Positions 43,072-51,298 of a DNA stretch of 64,000 nucleotides are shown piece after piece; within the stretch, counting starts at the first letter, position 1; the number at the start of each line of letters is the position of its first letter. The DNA comes from Mesobaculum littorinae (GTDB lineage Bacteria > Pseudomonadota > Alphaproteobacteria > Rhodobacterales > Rhodobacteraceae): the NCBI RefSeq assembly GCF_004011175.1, contig NZ_RQXX01000008.1, positions 54,771 through 118,770 on the forward strand. The letters run 5' to 3'. The notes under the pieces are model-generated. The model saw nothing but the letters and a program-made list of their open reading frames with translations. It had not been told where the DNA came from and made no database searches. A program made the translations under genes and the position numbers.

Positions 43072-44037
43072 TCAGCCCCAGAGCGCAGGCTCGGGCGGAT
43101 GGATGCCGGCGGCGTCAAAGCGCAGCGGCGTGTCGCGGTCTTCGGCCAGAAGCAGAGGACCGTCAAGATCGGTGACCATCGCGCCCTGCGCCACGATCAG
43201 CGCCGGCGCCATGGCCAGCGAGGAGCCGACCATGCAGCCCACCATCACCTCGAACCCCGCCGCGCGGGCGGCATCGCGCAAAGCCAGCGCCTCGGTCAGG
43301 CCGCCGGTCTTGTCTAGCTTGATGTTGACCACGTCGTAGCGCCCGGCGAGCGCGGCGAGCGAGGCGCGATCGTGGCAGCTTTCGTCGGCGCAGACTGGCA
43401 GAGGGCGGGCGATCTCGGCCAGCATGTCGTCCTGCCCCGCGGGCAGGGGCTGTTCGACCAGCGCGACGCCAAGGCGCAGCAGGTGCGGAGCAAGCTCGGC
43501 ATAGACCTCGGCCGTCCAGCCTTCGTTCGCGTCGACGATCAGGCGGGCATCGGGAGCACCCTGTCGCACGGCTTCGAGCCGGGGCATGTCCTCGGACGTG
43601 CCGAGCTTGATCTTCAGAAGCGGGCGGTGGGCGTTTTTCGCCGCTGCCGCGCGCATCGCGTCGGGCGTATCGAGGGACAGGGTATAGGCGGTGATCTCGG
43701 GGCCCGGGGCGGGCTGGCCCGCCAGATCCCAGGCGCGGACCCCGGCCTGCTTCGCCTCCCAGTCCCAGAGCGCGCAGTCGACGGCGTTGCGGGCGGCGCC
43801 GGCGGGCAGCAACCCCTGCAACGCGGCGCGGTCGACATCGGCGGGCAGGCTGTCGATCTGCGCCGCGACGCTGTCCAGCGTTTCGTCGTAGCGGGCGTAG
43901 GGCACGCATTCGCCCCGGCCGCGATGCCCGGCCCGGTCGATGGTGACGGTCAGGACCTGCGCCTCGGTCCGCGAGCCGCGGGAAATGGTGAAGGCCTGGG
44001 CGAGACGAAAGGTGTCGCGGGTGACGGTGAGGGTCAT
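43072..44037 (-). CDS. dgcA: N-acetyl-D-glutamate racemase / dipeptide epimerase-like enolase-superfamily enzyme
   Basis: This 321-residue enolase-superfamily protein resembles L-Ala-D/L-Glu epimerase. Catalytic lysines are in LLKIKLG (K142, K144) and VVNIKLDKTGG (K240); metal ligands are D169 (IVDAN), E195 (VEQPL) and D218 (CADES). In marine proteobacteria such proteins next to a DUF1611 protein form the DgcN-DgcA pathway, in which D-Glu is N-acetylated and then racemised. Here it lies 90 bp downstream of a DUF1611 gene and upstream of dat, which supports this over muropeptide epimerisation. Confidence 0.85.
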   Translation of the reverse strand: MTLTVTRDTFRLAQAFTISRGSRTEAQVLTVTIDRAGHRGRGECVPYARYDETLDSVAAQIDSLPADVDRAALQGLLPAGAARNAVDCALWDWEAKQAGVRAWDLAGQPAPGPEITAYTLSLDTPDAMRAAAAKNAHRPLLKIKLGTSEDMPRLEAVRQGAPDARLIVDANEGWTAEVYAELAPHLLRLGVALVEQPLPAGQDDMLAEIARPLPVCADESCHDRASLAALAGRYDVVNIKLDKTGGLTEALALRDAARAAGFEVMVGCMVGSSLAMAPALIVAQGAMVTDLDGPLLLAEDRDTPLRFDAAGIHPPEPALWG

Positions 44038-44127
44038 GGTGGTATCCTGTCGGGGCCGCACGGTGCGGCCTTCCGGCCCTTCCCGCGGAGATCGCGACGA
44101 GGACCGGACGGCACGGTGAGCGGCGGG

Positions 44128-45129
44128 TCAGGAGGCGAGCAGCGCCTCGACAAGCGGTTCGGCACCGAAGCGGTAGGGATCGGTCGCGGGCAGGCCCATG
44201 CGCGTCTCGATATCGGCCAGCAGCGCGCGGGCCTCGTCCTCGGGCATTGCCTTGGTGTTGACCGAGACGCCGATCACCTTGACGTCGGGGTTGGCGATGC
44301 GGGCGATGGGCAGCACCATGTCGCGCAGCGCCTCGAGGCTGGGCAGCTGGTACCCCGGCAGCCCCCGCATGTGCGTCCGCGTCGGTTCGTGGCACAGCAC
44401 GATCGCGTCGGGCTGGCCGCCGTGGATCAGCGCCATCGTCACGCCGGAATAGGACACGTGGAACAGGCTGCCCTGCCCTTCGATATGGTCCCAGTGGTCG
44501 GCGTCGTTCTCGGGCGTGAGCCATTCGACCGCGCCGGCCATGAAATCGGCGATCACGGCATCGAGCGGCACCCCCTCGCCCGTGATCAGGATGCCGGTCT
44601 GGCCGGTGGCGCGAAAACTCGACTTGAGCCCGCGGTCCTTCATCACACGGTCCATCGCCAGGCCGGTGTACATCTTTCCGACCGAGCAATCGGTGCCGAT
44701 GGCGAGGCACCGCTTGCCGCTGCGCTTTTCGCCGTTGGCGATGGGGTATTTCACGGTCGGGATGCGCACGTCGTGCAGGCTGCGCCCATGGGTGCGGGCG
44801 GCCTCGACCAGCGCGGGTTCGTCCCGCAAGAGGTTGTGCAGCCCGGAGGCAAGGTCGAACCCCTGCGCCAGCGCCGCGTCCAACGCCTCCTTCCACGCCT
44901 CCGAGATGATGCCGCCCCGGTTGGCAACGCCCACGACCAGCGTCTTGGCACCGGCGGCCTTCGCCTCGTCCAGCGTCATGTCGGGCAGGCCCAGATCGGC
45001 CTTGCAGCCCGGCAGGCGGAACTGGCCTACCGCGTATTCCGGGCGCCAGTCGCGAATGCCCTGCGCGACCTTTGCGGCCAGCTGGTCGGGCGCATCCCCC
45101 AAAAACAGCAGATACGGAGTGTCGATCAT
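44128..45129 (-). CDS. dgcN: DUF1611 family protein, N-acetyltransferase DgcN
   Basis: This 333-residue protein of the DUF1611 family has an N-terminal Rossmann-like half and a C-terminal P-loop-like half beginning with AIGTDCSVGKMYTGLAMDR. Conserved segments include RATGQTGILITGEGVPLDAV, SYSGVTMALIHGGQPDAIVL and GVSVNTKAMPEDEA. DgcN acetylates D-glutamate in the D-Glu catabolic pathway of marine bacteria. The neighbours dgcA and dat fit this. The start ATG 45129 gives the family length. Confidence 0.85.
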   Translation of the reverse strand: MIDTPYLLFLGDAPDQLAAKVAQGIRDWRPEYAVGQFRLPGCKADLGLPDMTLDEAKAAGAKTLVVGVANRGGIISEAWKEALDAALAQGFDLASGLHNLLRDEPALVEAARTHGRSLHDVRIPTVKYPIANGEKRSGKRCLAIGTDCSVGKMYTGLAMDRVMKDRGLKSSFRATGQTGILITGEGVPLDAVIADFMAGAVEWLTPENDADHWDHIEGQGSLFHVSYSGVTMALIHGGQPDAIVLCHEPTRTHMRGLPGYQLPSLEALRDMVLPIARIANPDVKVIGVSVNTKAMPEDEARALLADIETRMGLPATDPYRFGAEPLVEALLAS

Positions 45130-45391
45130 GGGCCCTCTCCTGTGGCAACCGGCCCCGGTCCGGGCCGGATCGAATTCGCACCGGCTGGCCCGGCGTCGGG
45201 ACTTTTGTTGCGCGTGCGGCGGCGGCTTGCAATGGGGCTTGTTATAGCCAGTGCCCCTGCAGGCCGATATCCCATGAGGCCAGATGCCCCGAAGGCGCCG
45301 CCCGGGCCCGACCGCCACCCCTGCCTTGCCCCGCCGGGGCCCTTCCGCTAGACCCCGCCGCGACAACGCGAGCCTTTCAGGATGTCGATAC

Positions 45392-46882
45392 ATGGCTAAG
45401 GTCAAGAAGCAGCCGCGGCCCAAGGCCGAGGCGCCGCGCGGATTCCGCGACTATTTCGGCGCCGAGGTGACCGAGCGCACCGCGATGCTGGCCCGGATCG
45501 CCGAGGTCTACCATCGCTACGGCTTCGACGCGCTGGAAACCTCCGGCGTCGAGACGGTCGAGGCGCTTGGCAAGTTCCTGCCCGACGTCGACCGCCCCAA
45601 CGAAGGCGTCTTTGCCTGGCAGGAGGACGAGGATGGCGCCTGGGTCGCGCTGCGCTACGACCTGACCGCGCCCTTGGCACGCGTCGCGGCGCAGTACCGC
45701 AACGACCTGCCCTTTCCCTATCGCCGCTACGCGATGGGCCCGGTTTGGCGCAACGAAAAGCCCGGGCCCGGACGGTTCCGCCAGTTCTACCAGTGCGACG
45801 CCGACACCGTGGGCGCGCCGTCGGTCGCGGCGGATGCCGAGATCTGCGCGATGCTGGCCGACACGCTGGAAGCGGTGGGCATCAAGCGCGGCGACTACAT
45901 CGTGCGCGTGAACAACCGCAAGGTTCTGAACGGCGTGATGGAGGTCGCGGGCATCCTCGACCCTGCCGATCCGTCGAAGTTCGAGGCCGAGCGCGGCATC
46001 GTGCTGCGCGCCATCGACAAGCTCGACCGGCTGGGGCCCGAGGGCGTGCGCGCCCTGCTGGGCGAGGGTCGCAAGGACGACAGCGGCGATTTCACCAAGG
46101 GCGCGGGCCTCGACGATGTGCAGGCCGAGGTCGTCCTGGGCTTCATCGACGCGCGCCGCGACAGCGGGGCCGCCACCGTCGCGCGGCTGCGCGAGCTGGT
46201 CGGAGCGTCCGAGACGGGTCGTGCCGGCGCGGACGAGCTTGAAACCATCGCGTCGCTGCTGGACGCGCAGGGCTACGGCCCCGACCGCGTGCTGATCGAC
46301 CCGGCCGTGGTGCGCGGCCTCGGCTACTATACCGGCCCGGTCTTCGAGGCCGAGCTGACCTTCGAGATCACGGGCGACGACGGCAAGCCGCGCCAGTTCG
46401 GCAGCGTGGCCGGCGGCGGGCGTTATGACGACCTCGTCAAGCGCTTCACCGGGCAGGAGGTCCCTGCGACTGGCGTGTCGATCGGCGTCGACCGGCTGCT
46501 GGCCGCCCTGCGTGCCACCGGCCGTGCCGAGGCGCAGGCCGAGGGGCCGGTGATCGTCACCGTGATGGACCGCGACCGCATGGCCGACTACCAGGCGATG
46601 GCGAGCGAGCTGCGCACGGCGGGCATCCGGGCCGAGGTCTACCTTGGCAACCCCAAGAACTTCGGCAACCAGCTCAAGTATGCCGATCGCCGCGGCGCGC
46701 CCTTCGCGATCATCGAGGGCGGGGACGAGAAGGACCGCGGCGTGGTGCAGGTCAAGGATCTCAAGCTGGGCGCCGAGATCGCGGAAAGCGCGACGCTGGA
46801 CGAATGGAAGGCGCAGCCCGCGCAGTTCGAATGCCCGCGCGGCGATCTGGTGGCCACGCTGAAAGAGCGGCTGACCCGCTGA
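45392..46882 (+). CDS. hisS: Histidyl-tRNA synthetase
   Basis: This 496-residue class II aminoacyl-tRNA synthetase charges tRNA-His. Visible motifs are [17 protein letters not shown], motif 2 [21 protein letters not shown], the histidine-A motif region [14 protein letters not shown], motif 3 [13 protein letters not shown], and a C-terminal anticodon-binding domain. ATG 45392 sits after AGGAT with good spacing; the upstream in-frame region is not family-like. It overlaps hisZ by one base, forming a hisS-hisZ-hisG unit. Confidence 0.95.
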   Translation: MAKVKKQPRPKAEAPRGFRDYFGAEVTERTAMLARIAEVYHRYGFDALETSGVETVEALGKFLPDVDRPNEGVFAWQEDEDGAWVALRYDLTAPLARVAAQYRNDLPFPYRRYAMGPVWRNEKPGPGRFRQFYQCDADTVGAPSVAADAEICAMLADTLEAVGIKRGDYIVRVNNRKVLNGVMEVAGILDPADPSKFEAERGIVLRAIDKLDRLGPEGVRALLGEGRKDDSGDFTKGAGLDDVQAEVVLGFIDARRDSGAATVARLRELVGASETGRAGADELETIASLLDAQGYGPDRVLIDPAVVRGLGYYTGPVFEAELTFEITGDDGKPRQFGSVAGGGRYDDLVKRFTGQEVPATGVSIGVDRLLAALRATGRAEAQAEGPVIVTVMDRDRMADYQAMASELRTAGIRAEVYLGNPKNFGNQLKYADRRGAPFAIIEGGDEKDRGVVQVKDLKLGAEIAESATLDEWKAQPAQFECPRGDLVATLKERLTR

Positions 46883-47994
46883 TGTCCGTCGCGCAAAGCA
46901 CGCCCCCCGCTCCCGCAGACCGCAGCGGCGCCGAGGCCGCGCGCTTCATGGCGGCCTTCGCCGAGGCCGGCGCGCGCCCGATTGAGGCCGCGATCCTGCA
47001 AGAGGCCGACCTGCTGCTCGACCTCTATGGCGAGGATATCCGCGCCCGCGCCTTCACCACGTGGGATCCCACCGCGGGCGAGATGATGCTGCGCCCCGAC
47101 TTCACCGTCCCGGTGGTGCGCATGCATATGGACGGCGGCGCCGACCCCGCGCGCTACTGCTACTCCGGCCCTGTCTTCCGGCGGCAGGAGACCGACCCCG
47201 GCCGCGCCCGCGAATACCTGCAATGCGGGTTCGAGCTTTTCGATGCCAGCGATCCCGCCCGCGCCGATGCCGAGGTCTTCGCGCTCTTTGCCGAGGTGCT
47301 GCGCCCCTACGGGCTGCGCGCGGCGACGGGCGACATCGGCATCCTGACGGCGGCGGTGCGCGGGCTCGACATCTCGGACCGGCGGCGTGCGGCGCTGCTG
47401 CGTCACGTCTGGCGGCCGCGGCGGTTCCGCGCCCTGCTCGACCGGTTTTCCGGCAAGACGCCCGTGCCGCAGACGCGCGCCGCCCTTCTCGGCGCCGCGG
47501 ATCCGCTGGCCGACGCCGGGCCCGAGATCGGGCTGCGCAGCCGCGGCGACGTCATGGCCCGGATCGAGGCGCTGCGGGCGGATGCCGAGGAACCGCCGAT
47601 CTCGTCTGCGCAGGTGGCCCTGATCGACGATATCCTTGAGCTGAAGGAAACCGCGCCGAACGTGCTGGCGCACCTTGGCGACATCGCGGTCGACCTGCCC
47701 GCCATCGGCGATGCCACGGCCATGCTGCGCGCCCGGCTCGATGCGCTCGACGCCGCCGGCGTCGACGTGGACGCGCTGGAGTTCGAGGCGAGCTATGGCC
47801 GCACCTTGATGGAATATTACGACGGCTTCGTCTTCGGCTTCTATGCGCCGCACGCGCCCGGGCAGCCCCCGGTGGCGACGGGCGGGCGCTACGACGCGCT
47901 GACCCGCGTGCTGGGGCGCGGCAAGTCGATCCCGGCCGTCGGCGGGGTGATCCGCCCTGCCCTGCTGCCCGACCCGGCGGAGACCGCGACATGA
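46882..47994 (+). CDS. hisZ: ATP phosphoribosyltransferase regulatory subunit
   Basis: This 370-residue HisS paralogue lacks tRNA charging function and serves as the regulatory subunit for short-form HisG in histidine biosynthesis. It keeps the class II core (MMLRPDFTVPVVRMHMDG, YSGPVFRRQETDPGRAREYL) but ends with a degenerate catalytic region and has no anticodon-binding domain. It is encoded between hisS and hisG with overlaps at both ends. Confidence 0.93.
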   Translation: MSVAQSTPPAPADRSGAEAARFMAAFAEAGARPIEAAILQEADLLLDLYGEDIRARAFTTWDPTAGEMMLRPDFTVPVVRMHMDGGADPARYCYSGPVFRRQETDPGRAREYLQCGFELFDASDPARADAEVFALFAEVLRPYGLRAATGDIGILTAAVRGLDISDRRRAALLRHVWRPRRFRALLDRFSGKTPVPQTRAALLGAADPLADAGPEIGLRSRGDVMARIEALRADAEEPPISSAQVALIDDILELKETAPNVLAHLGDIAVDLPAIGDATAMLRARLDALDAAGVDVDALEFEASYGRTLMEYYDGFVFGFYAPHAPGQPPVATGGRYDALTRVLGRGKSIPAVGGVIRPALLPDPAETAT

Positions 47995-48689
47995 CCCTGA
48001 AGCTCGGCGTGCCGTCCAAGGGGCGGCTGATGGAGAAGACCTTCGACTGGTTCGCGGCACGGGGCGTCGCCATGCGCCTTGCCGGGGCCGAGCGCGAATA
48101 CTCCGGTGCAGTCGAGGGTGTCGAGGGCGTCGAACTGGTGCTTCTGTCGGCCGGAGAGATCCCGCGCGAGCTGGGCGCCGGACGGATCCACCTGGGCGTT
48201 ACCGGGTCGGACCTGGTGCGCGAACGCCTGCCCCGCTGGGAAGACCAGGTCAGCGAACTGGTGCAGATGGGCTTCGGCCATGCCGATTTGATCATCGCCG
48301 TGCCACGGTTCTGGGTCGACGTGGACACGCTGGACGATCTCGACGCCGCGGCGGCCGCGTTCCGGGCGCGCCATGGCCACCGGCTGCGCATCGCCACGAA
48401 GTATCACCGCCTGATCCGCGAACACCTGCGGGACGCGGGCGTCGCCGATTACCAGCTGGTCGATAGCCAGGGCGCGACCGAGGGCGCGGTCAAGAACGAA
48501 ACCGCCGAGGCCGTCGCCGACATCACCTCGACCGGCGAAACGCTGCGCGCCAACCACCTGAAGGTCCTGTCGGAGCCGCCGGTGCACCGCAGCCAGGCGA
48601 CGCTGTTCCGGTCGCGCAGCGCCGGGTGGGACGACACGACGCTGGGCACCCTGCAGGCGCTGAAAACCCGGCTCGACCTGCTGGACTAA
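47991..48689 (+). CDS. hisG: ATP phosphoribosyltransferase, catalytic subunit (short form)
   Basis: This 232-residue enzyme catalyses the first step of histidine synthesis, joining ATP and PRPP. It shows LGVPSKGRLMEKT at the N-terminus, GVTGSDLVRERLP, ATKYHRLIREHL, and the PRPP-binding loop QGATEGAVKNETAEAVADI. The short form lacks the C-terminal regulatory domain and depends on HisZ, which is encoded upstream with a 4-bp overlap. Confidence 0.95.
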   Translation: MTLKLGVPSKGRLMEKTFDWFAARGVAMRLAGAEREYSGAVEGVEGVELVLLSAGEIPRELGAGRIHLGVTGSDLVRERLPRWEDQVSELVQMGFGHADLIIAVPRFWVDVDTLDDLDAAAAAFRARHGHRLRIATKYHRLIREHLRDAGVADYQLVDSQGATEGAVKNETAEAVADITSTGETLRANHLKVLSEPPVHRSQATLFRSRSAGWDDTTLGTLQALKTRLDLLD

Positions 48690-48818
48690 GACCGCCCGCG
48701 GCGTTTCGTCCGCCGGCCCGTCTCTGCCAGCCGGGCTCGGCAGACCGGCACCGCCCCGAATCTTCGCCACCGGGATTCAGGCCGCACCGCCAGATCGCCG
48801 GGCGAGCCTGTCATCCGC

Positions 48819-49247
48819 CTAGCGCACCCCGATCTCGGCCAGCGCGGCCTCCAGCGCGGGGGGCAATGTCGGCTCGTCCCGCCGGGCGGCCGACAGGTCG
48901 TTCGGCGCATCCTCGGTCGGCAGATAGCGCCAGCCCTGGAACGGACGGCGCGGCGCGGCCTCGGTCCGGATGATCTCGGGGTCGAGCACCAGCCCGCAGC
49001 GACGGACGCCGTCGCCCCGGTCGACCGGATCAAGCCGCAGGATCACCTGCCGCGCCAGGATCACGCCGCGGATCACCCAGTAGATCGACCCGCCGTCCAG
49101 CAACTCGGCCTCGCGCTTGGGCCACATCCGCGTGACGTGACGCGGCAGTCCATCGGGCCAGGCGCGGCGGCGATCCTCCTGCCACGTGGCCAGATCCTCG
49201 ACGCTTTCGGCGCCCACGCAAAGCTTCAGAATGTTCAGTCCGCTCAT
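48819..49247 (-). CDS. DUF1489 family protein
   Basis: This 142-residue soluble protein matches the alphaproteobacterial DUF1489 family: LNILKLCVGAESVEDLATW, RMWPKREAELLDGGSIYWVI, RCGLVLDPEIIRTEAAPRRP and FQGWRYLPTEDAPNDL. The ATG at 49247 begins MSGLN; an upstream in-frame ATG was rejected. The function is unknown. It is convergent with hisG and is transcribed alone. Confidence 0.88.
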   Translation of the reverse strand: MSGLNILKLCVGAESVEDLATWQEDRRRAWPDGLPRHVTRMWPKREAELLDGGSIYWVIRGVILARQVILRLDPVDRGDGVRRCGLVLDPEIIRTEAAPRRPFQGWRYLPTEDAPNDLSAARRDEPTLPPALEAALAEIGVR

Positions 49248-49558
49248 CCCGCCCCCGGTGCCGCTGATCTCGATACGCTTCCCCACCGCACCAGATAGGG
49301 CGGCAGACCCCGGGAGAAAAGCCGAAGATCGTCCGGATCGCGGTGGGTTGATAGGGCCCGAGGCGGGCGCCGACGTGGGCGCGCATCATCCCGGCGCCCG
49401 CCGGGCGGCGCCTTCCCCTCCATCGCCGAGCGGATACGGGACATGAGGTCCCGGCTGTCACCGCGCGACGGCACGCCGGACGACATCGGCACCGAAGACA
49501 CCCGGCGCCGCATCCCGCGCGGTGTCCCGGTCAGGACCGGGGGCGCAGGTCTGTCGCC

Positions 49559-49645
49559 CTTCCAGGGCCTGCCGTGCTTGCGGATCGGAATGATCGGGGC
49601 GGCATCGCGTTCGAGGATGCCGCGTGTGACGGCGGCGCGCATCAC
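49559..49645 (-). pseudogene. Possible relic of an IS5-family transposase
   Basis: On the minus strand, the peptide GILERDAAPIIPIRKHGRPWK can be read. It resembles the segment ILERGAxPIIPIRKNGRPWKED seen in IS5-type transposases. A neighbouring frame just upstream reads GDARRRHT, close to the usual DTRRCHT that precedes it, which implies a frameshift. No other transposase motifs or inverted repeats were found, so this is a small, decayed fragment at best. Confidence 0.35.
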
Positions 49646-49870
49646 CGGCACCGCCTGCCGCGGCCGTGCCGATGGGCGCGTCCCGAGGTTGCTGATCGAA
49701 CAGTTCGGGACGGACCGGGCTGTGACCGTCCCGGCCTGGCATACCCCAACGGTGCGAAAGTCGAAGGGAGCGGGGTGCCCGGCCAGATGGTCCTCGGGCG
49801 ACTGGTGGCCACTCTGCACTCAGCCCCCGCCAGCGCACGGCACGCGATGACACTTCAGCTGCAAGGAAAA

Positions 49871-49895
49871 GGGGCCGACGAACACCGTCGGCCCC
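49871..49895 (-). terminator. Rho-independent-type terminator of the dehydrogenase operon
   Basis: A perfect 10-bp stem (GGGGCCGACG with CGTCGGCCCC) and a 5-base loop AACAC lie 37 bases past the stop of the triheme cytochrome gene on the minus strand. On that strand the hairpin is followed by TTTTCCTTGC. This is a good intrinsic terminator for the three-gene dehydrogenase operon. Confidence 0.75.
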
Positions 49896-49931
49896 TGTAA
49901 GGATCAAGTCAGGATCCAGTGCGCGCAGGGA

Positions 49932-51287
49932 TCAGTGCGTGCTGTCGCCGCTGCGCACGTCTGCGACATCTGCCGCCGCCACGGGACCTGCATCATTGCC
50001 CCACGCGCCGCGCAGCCAGGTCGCAAGCTCGGCGATTTCGTCGTCGCTCAGGCGATCCGCGTAGCCCTGCATGCGCAGCGTCATCGGACGCTTTTCGGTG
50101 GCAGGCAGCTCGGCCCCGTTGAGGATTACCGAAATCAGCGGCGACACTTCGGATCCGACCACGAGGCTGTTGCCCTGAAGCTCGGGGAAGATGCCCGGAG
50201 CGCCCTTGCCCGAGGCAAAGTGGCAGCCAAGGCAGTTGTCCGAGTAAAGACGCGCGCCCAGCGGCATGCCCGGATCGGCCGACACCAGCATTTCCGCGGT
50301 GTCCGCACCGGCGTCGTCCGCCTCGGCCTCGGGGGTCGCGGTGGGGCCCGCAGCGGCAAGCGTCTCGGGTAGATCGACCGCATCGCCGTCCATGCCCTTG
50401 AGGTAGGCGGCAATGGCGATGTTGTCGCTGTCGGGCAGCTTTTGCAGGGAGTGCTCGATCACAAGAGACATCTCGCCATTGGCGGCGGAATGCGCGTTGC
50501 GGCCGGTAGCGAGGTAATCCGCAAGCTCGGACACGGTCCAGTCCTTGATGCCCGCGGCGTCGCCGCGCAAGGCCGGGGCGTTCCATCCGCCGACGACACC
50601 GCCGGTGAGGAAGCTGTCCTCCGCTGCCGTCACGCCGTCCTGTGCCATGAAAGCGTTGCGGGGCGTGTGGCAGGCGCCGCAGTGGCCGAGGCTTTCCACG
50701 AGGTACTGACCGCGATCCTGCGCATCGGACGCACCCGCGGGGGCGAACCCCGCATCATGGGTCAGCGCCAGCCATTTCCAGGCACGGATGCCCCAGCGCT
50801 GGTTGAACGGGAAGGGCAGCGCGGTTTCCTTGTTCGGCTCGGAGACCGGCTCAACCTCGGTCATCAGGTAGTCGTAGAGGGCGCGCATGTCCTCTTCGGT
50901 CATCAGGCGGTAGTTCTCGTAGGGCATCGCCGGGTAAAGATGCGTGCCGTTCGGAGCGACGCCGTCGATCATGGCCGCGCGGAAGTCCGCATAGGACCAG
51001 GTGCCGATGCCGGTGTCGTCATCGGGGGTGATGTTGGTGGACCAGATGGTCCCCATCGGGCTGGCGACGGCACGGCCACCGGCAAGGGACTTGCCCTCGT
51101 CCGAGGTATGGCAGGCAACGCAGTCGCCGGCATCGAGCACCATCTTTCCCTGGCCCTCCGCGGGCTGCCAGTCGGCGGCCAGCTCGGTTGCGGGCTGGGT
51201 GCGCTGCACCGGCACGAAGATGAATGCAAGAAGGGCGATCACGCCCACGAGCACGAGGCCCGCGAGGATGCGTAGGAAGGTCTTCAT
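49932..51287 (-). CDS. Triheme cytochrome c subunit of a membrane-bound GMC dehydrogenase
   Basis: This 451-residue protein has an N-terminal membrane anchor (about 5-25) and three c-heme motifs: CVACH (56-60), CGACH (203-207) and CLGCH (352-356). The layout matches the cytochrome subunit of gluconate/alcohol/fructose dehydrogenases, which passes electrons from the FAD subunit to ubiquinone or an oxidase. An acidic Ala/Thr-rich linker (about 308-335) precedes the third domain. It is the last gene of the operon, 11 bp after the large subunit. Confidence 0.92.
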   Translation of the reverse strand: MKTFLRILAGLVLVGVIALLAFIFVPVQRTQPATELAADWQPAEGQGKMVLDAGDCVACHTSDEGKSLAGGRAVASPMGTIWSTNITPDDDTGIGTWSYADFRAAMIDGVAPNGTHLYPAMPYENYRLMTEEDMRALYDYLMTEVEPVSEPNKETALPFPFNQRWGIRAWKWLALTHDAGFAPAGASDAQDRGQYLVESLGHCGACHTPRNAFMAQDGVTAAEDSFLTGGVVGGWNAPALRGDAAGIKDWTVSELADYLATGRNAHSAANGEMSLVIEHSLQKLPDSDNIAIAAYLKGMDGDAVDLPETLAAAGPTATPEAEADDAGADTAEMLVSADPGMPLGARLYSDNCLGCHFASGKGAPGIFPELQGNSLVVGSEVSPLISVILNGAELPATEKRPMTLRMQGYADRLSDDEIAELATWLRGAWGNDAGPVAAADVADVRSGDSTH

Positions 51288-51298
51288 CTATGCGCTCC

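Larger units (their letters stand above)
49248..49931. other. Long intergenic region with no intact gene
   Basis: These 684 bases lie between the DUF1489 gene and the triheme cytochrome gene. Frames on both strands are open, but none has family-like protein features across its length. A short minus-strand segment resembles an IS5-type transposase (described separately), and a terminator hairpin sits at 49871-49895. The region is therefore best read as decayed DNA. Confidence 0.5.

Noticed and set aside
43372..45351. Plus-strand open frame of about 659 codons opposite dgcA and dgcN
   Set aside because: Both genes on the minus strand have clear catalytic residues; the plus frame has none.
49443..49907. 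Overlapping open frames on both strands in the gap upstream of the DUF1489 gene
   Set aside because: No ribosome-binding site, no domain over the full length; only a short transposase-like segment could be supported.
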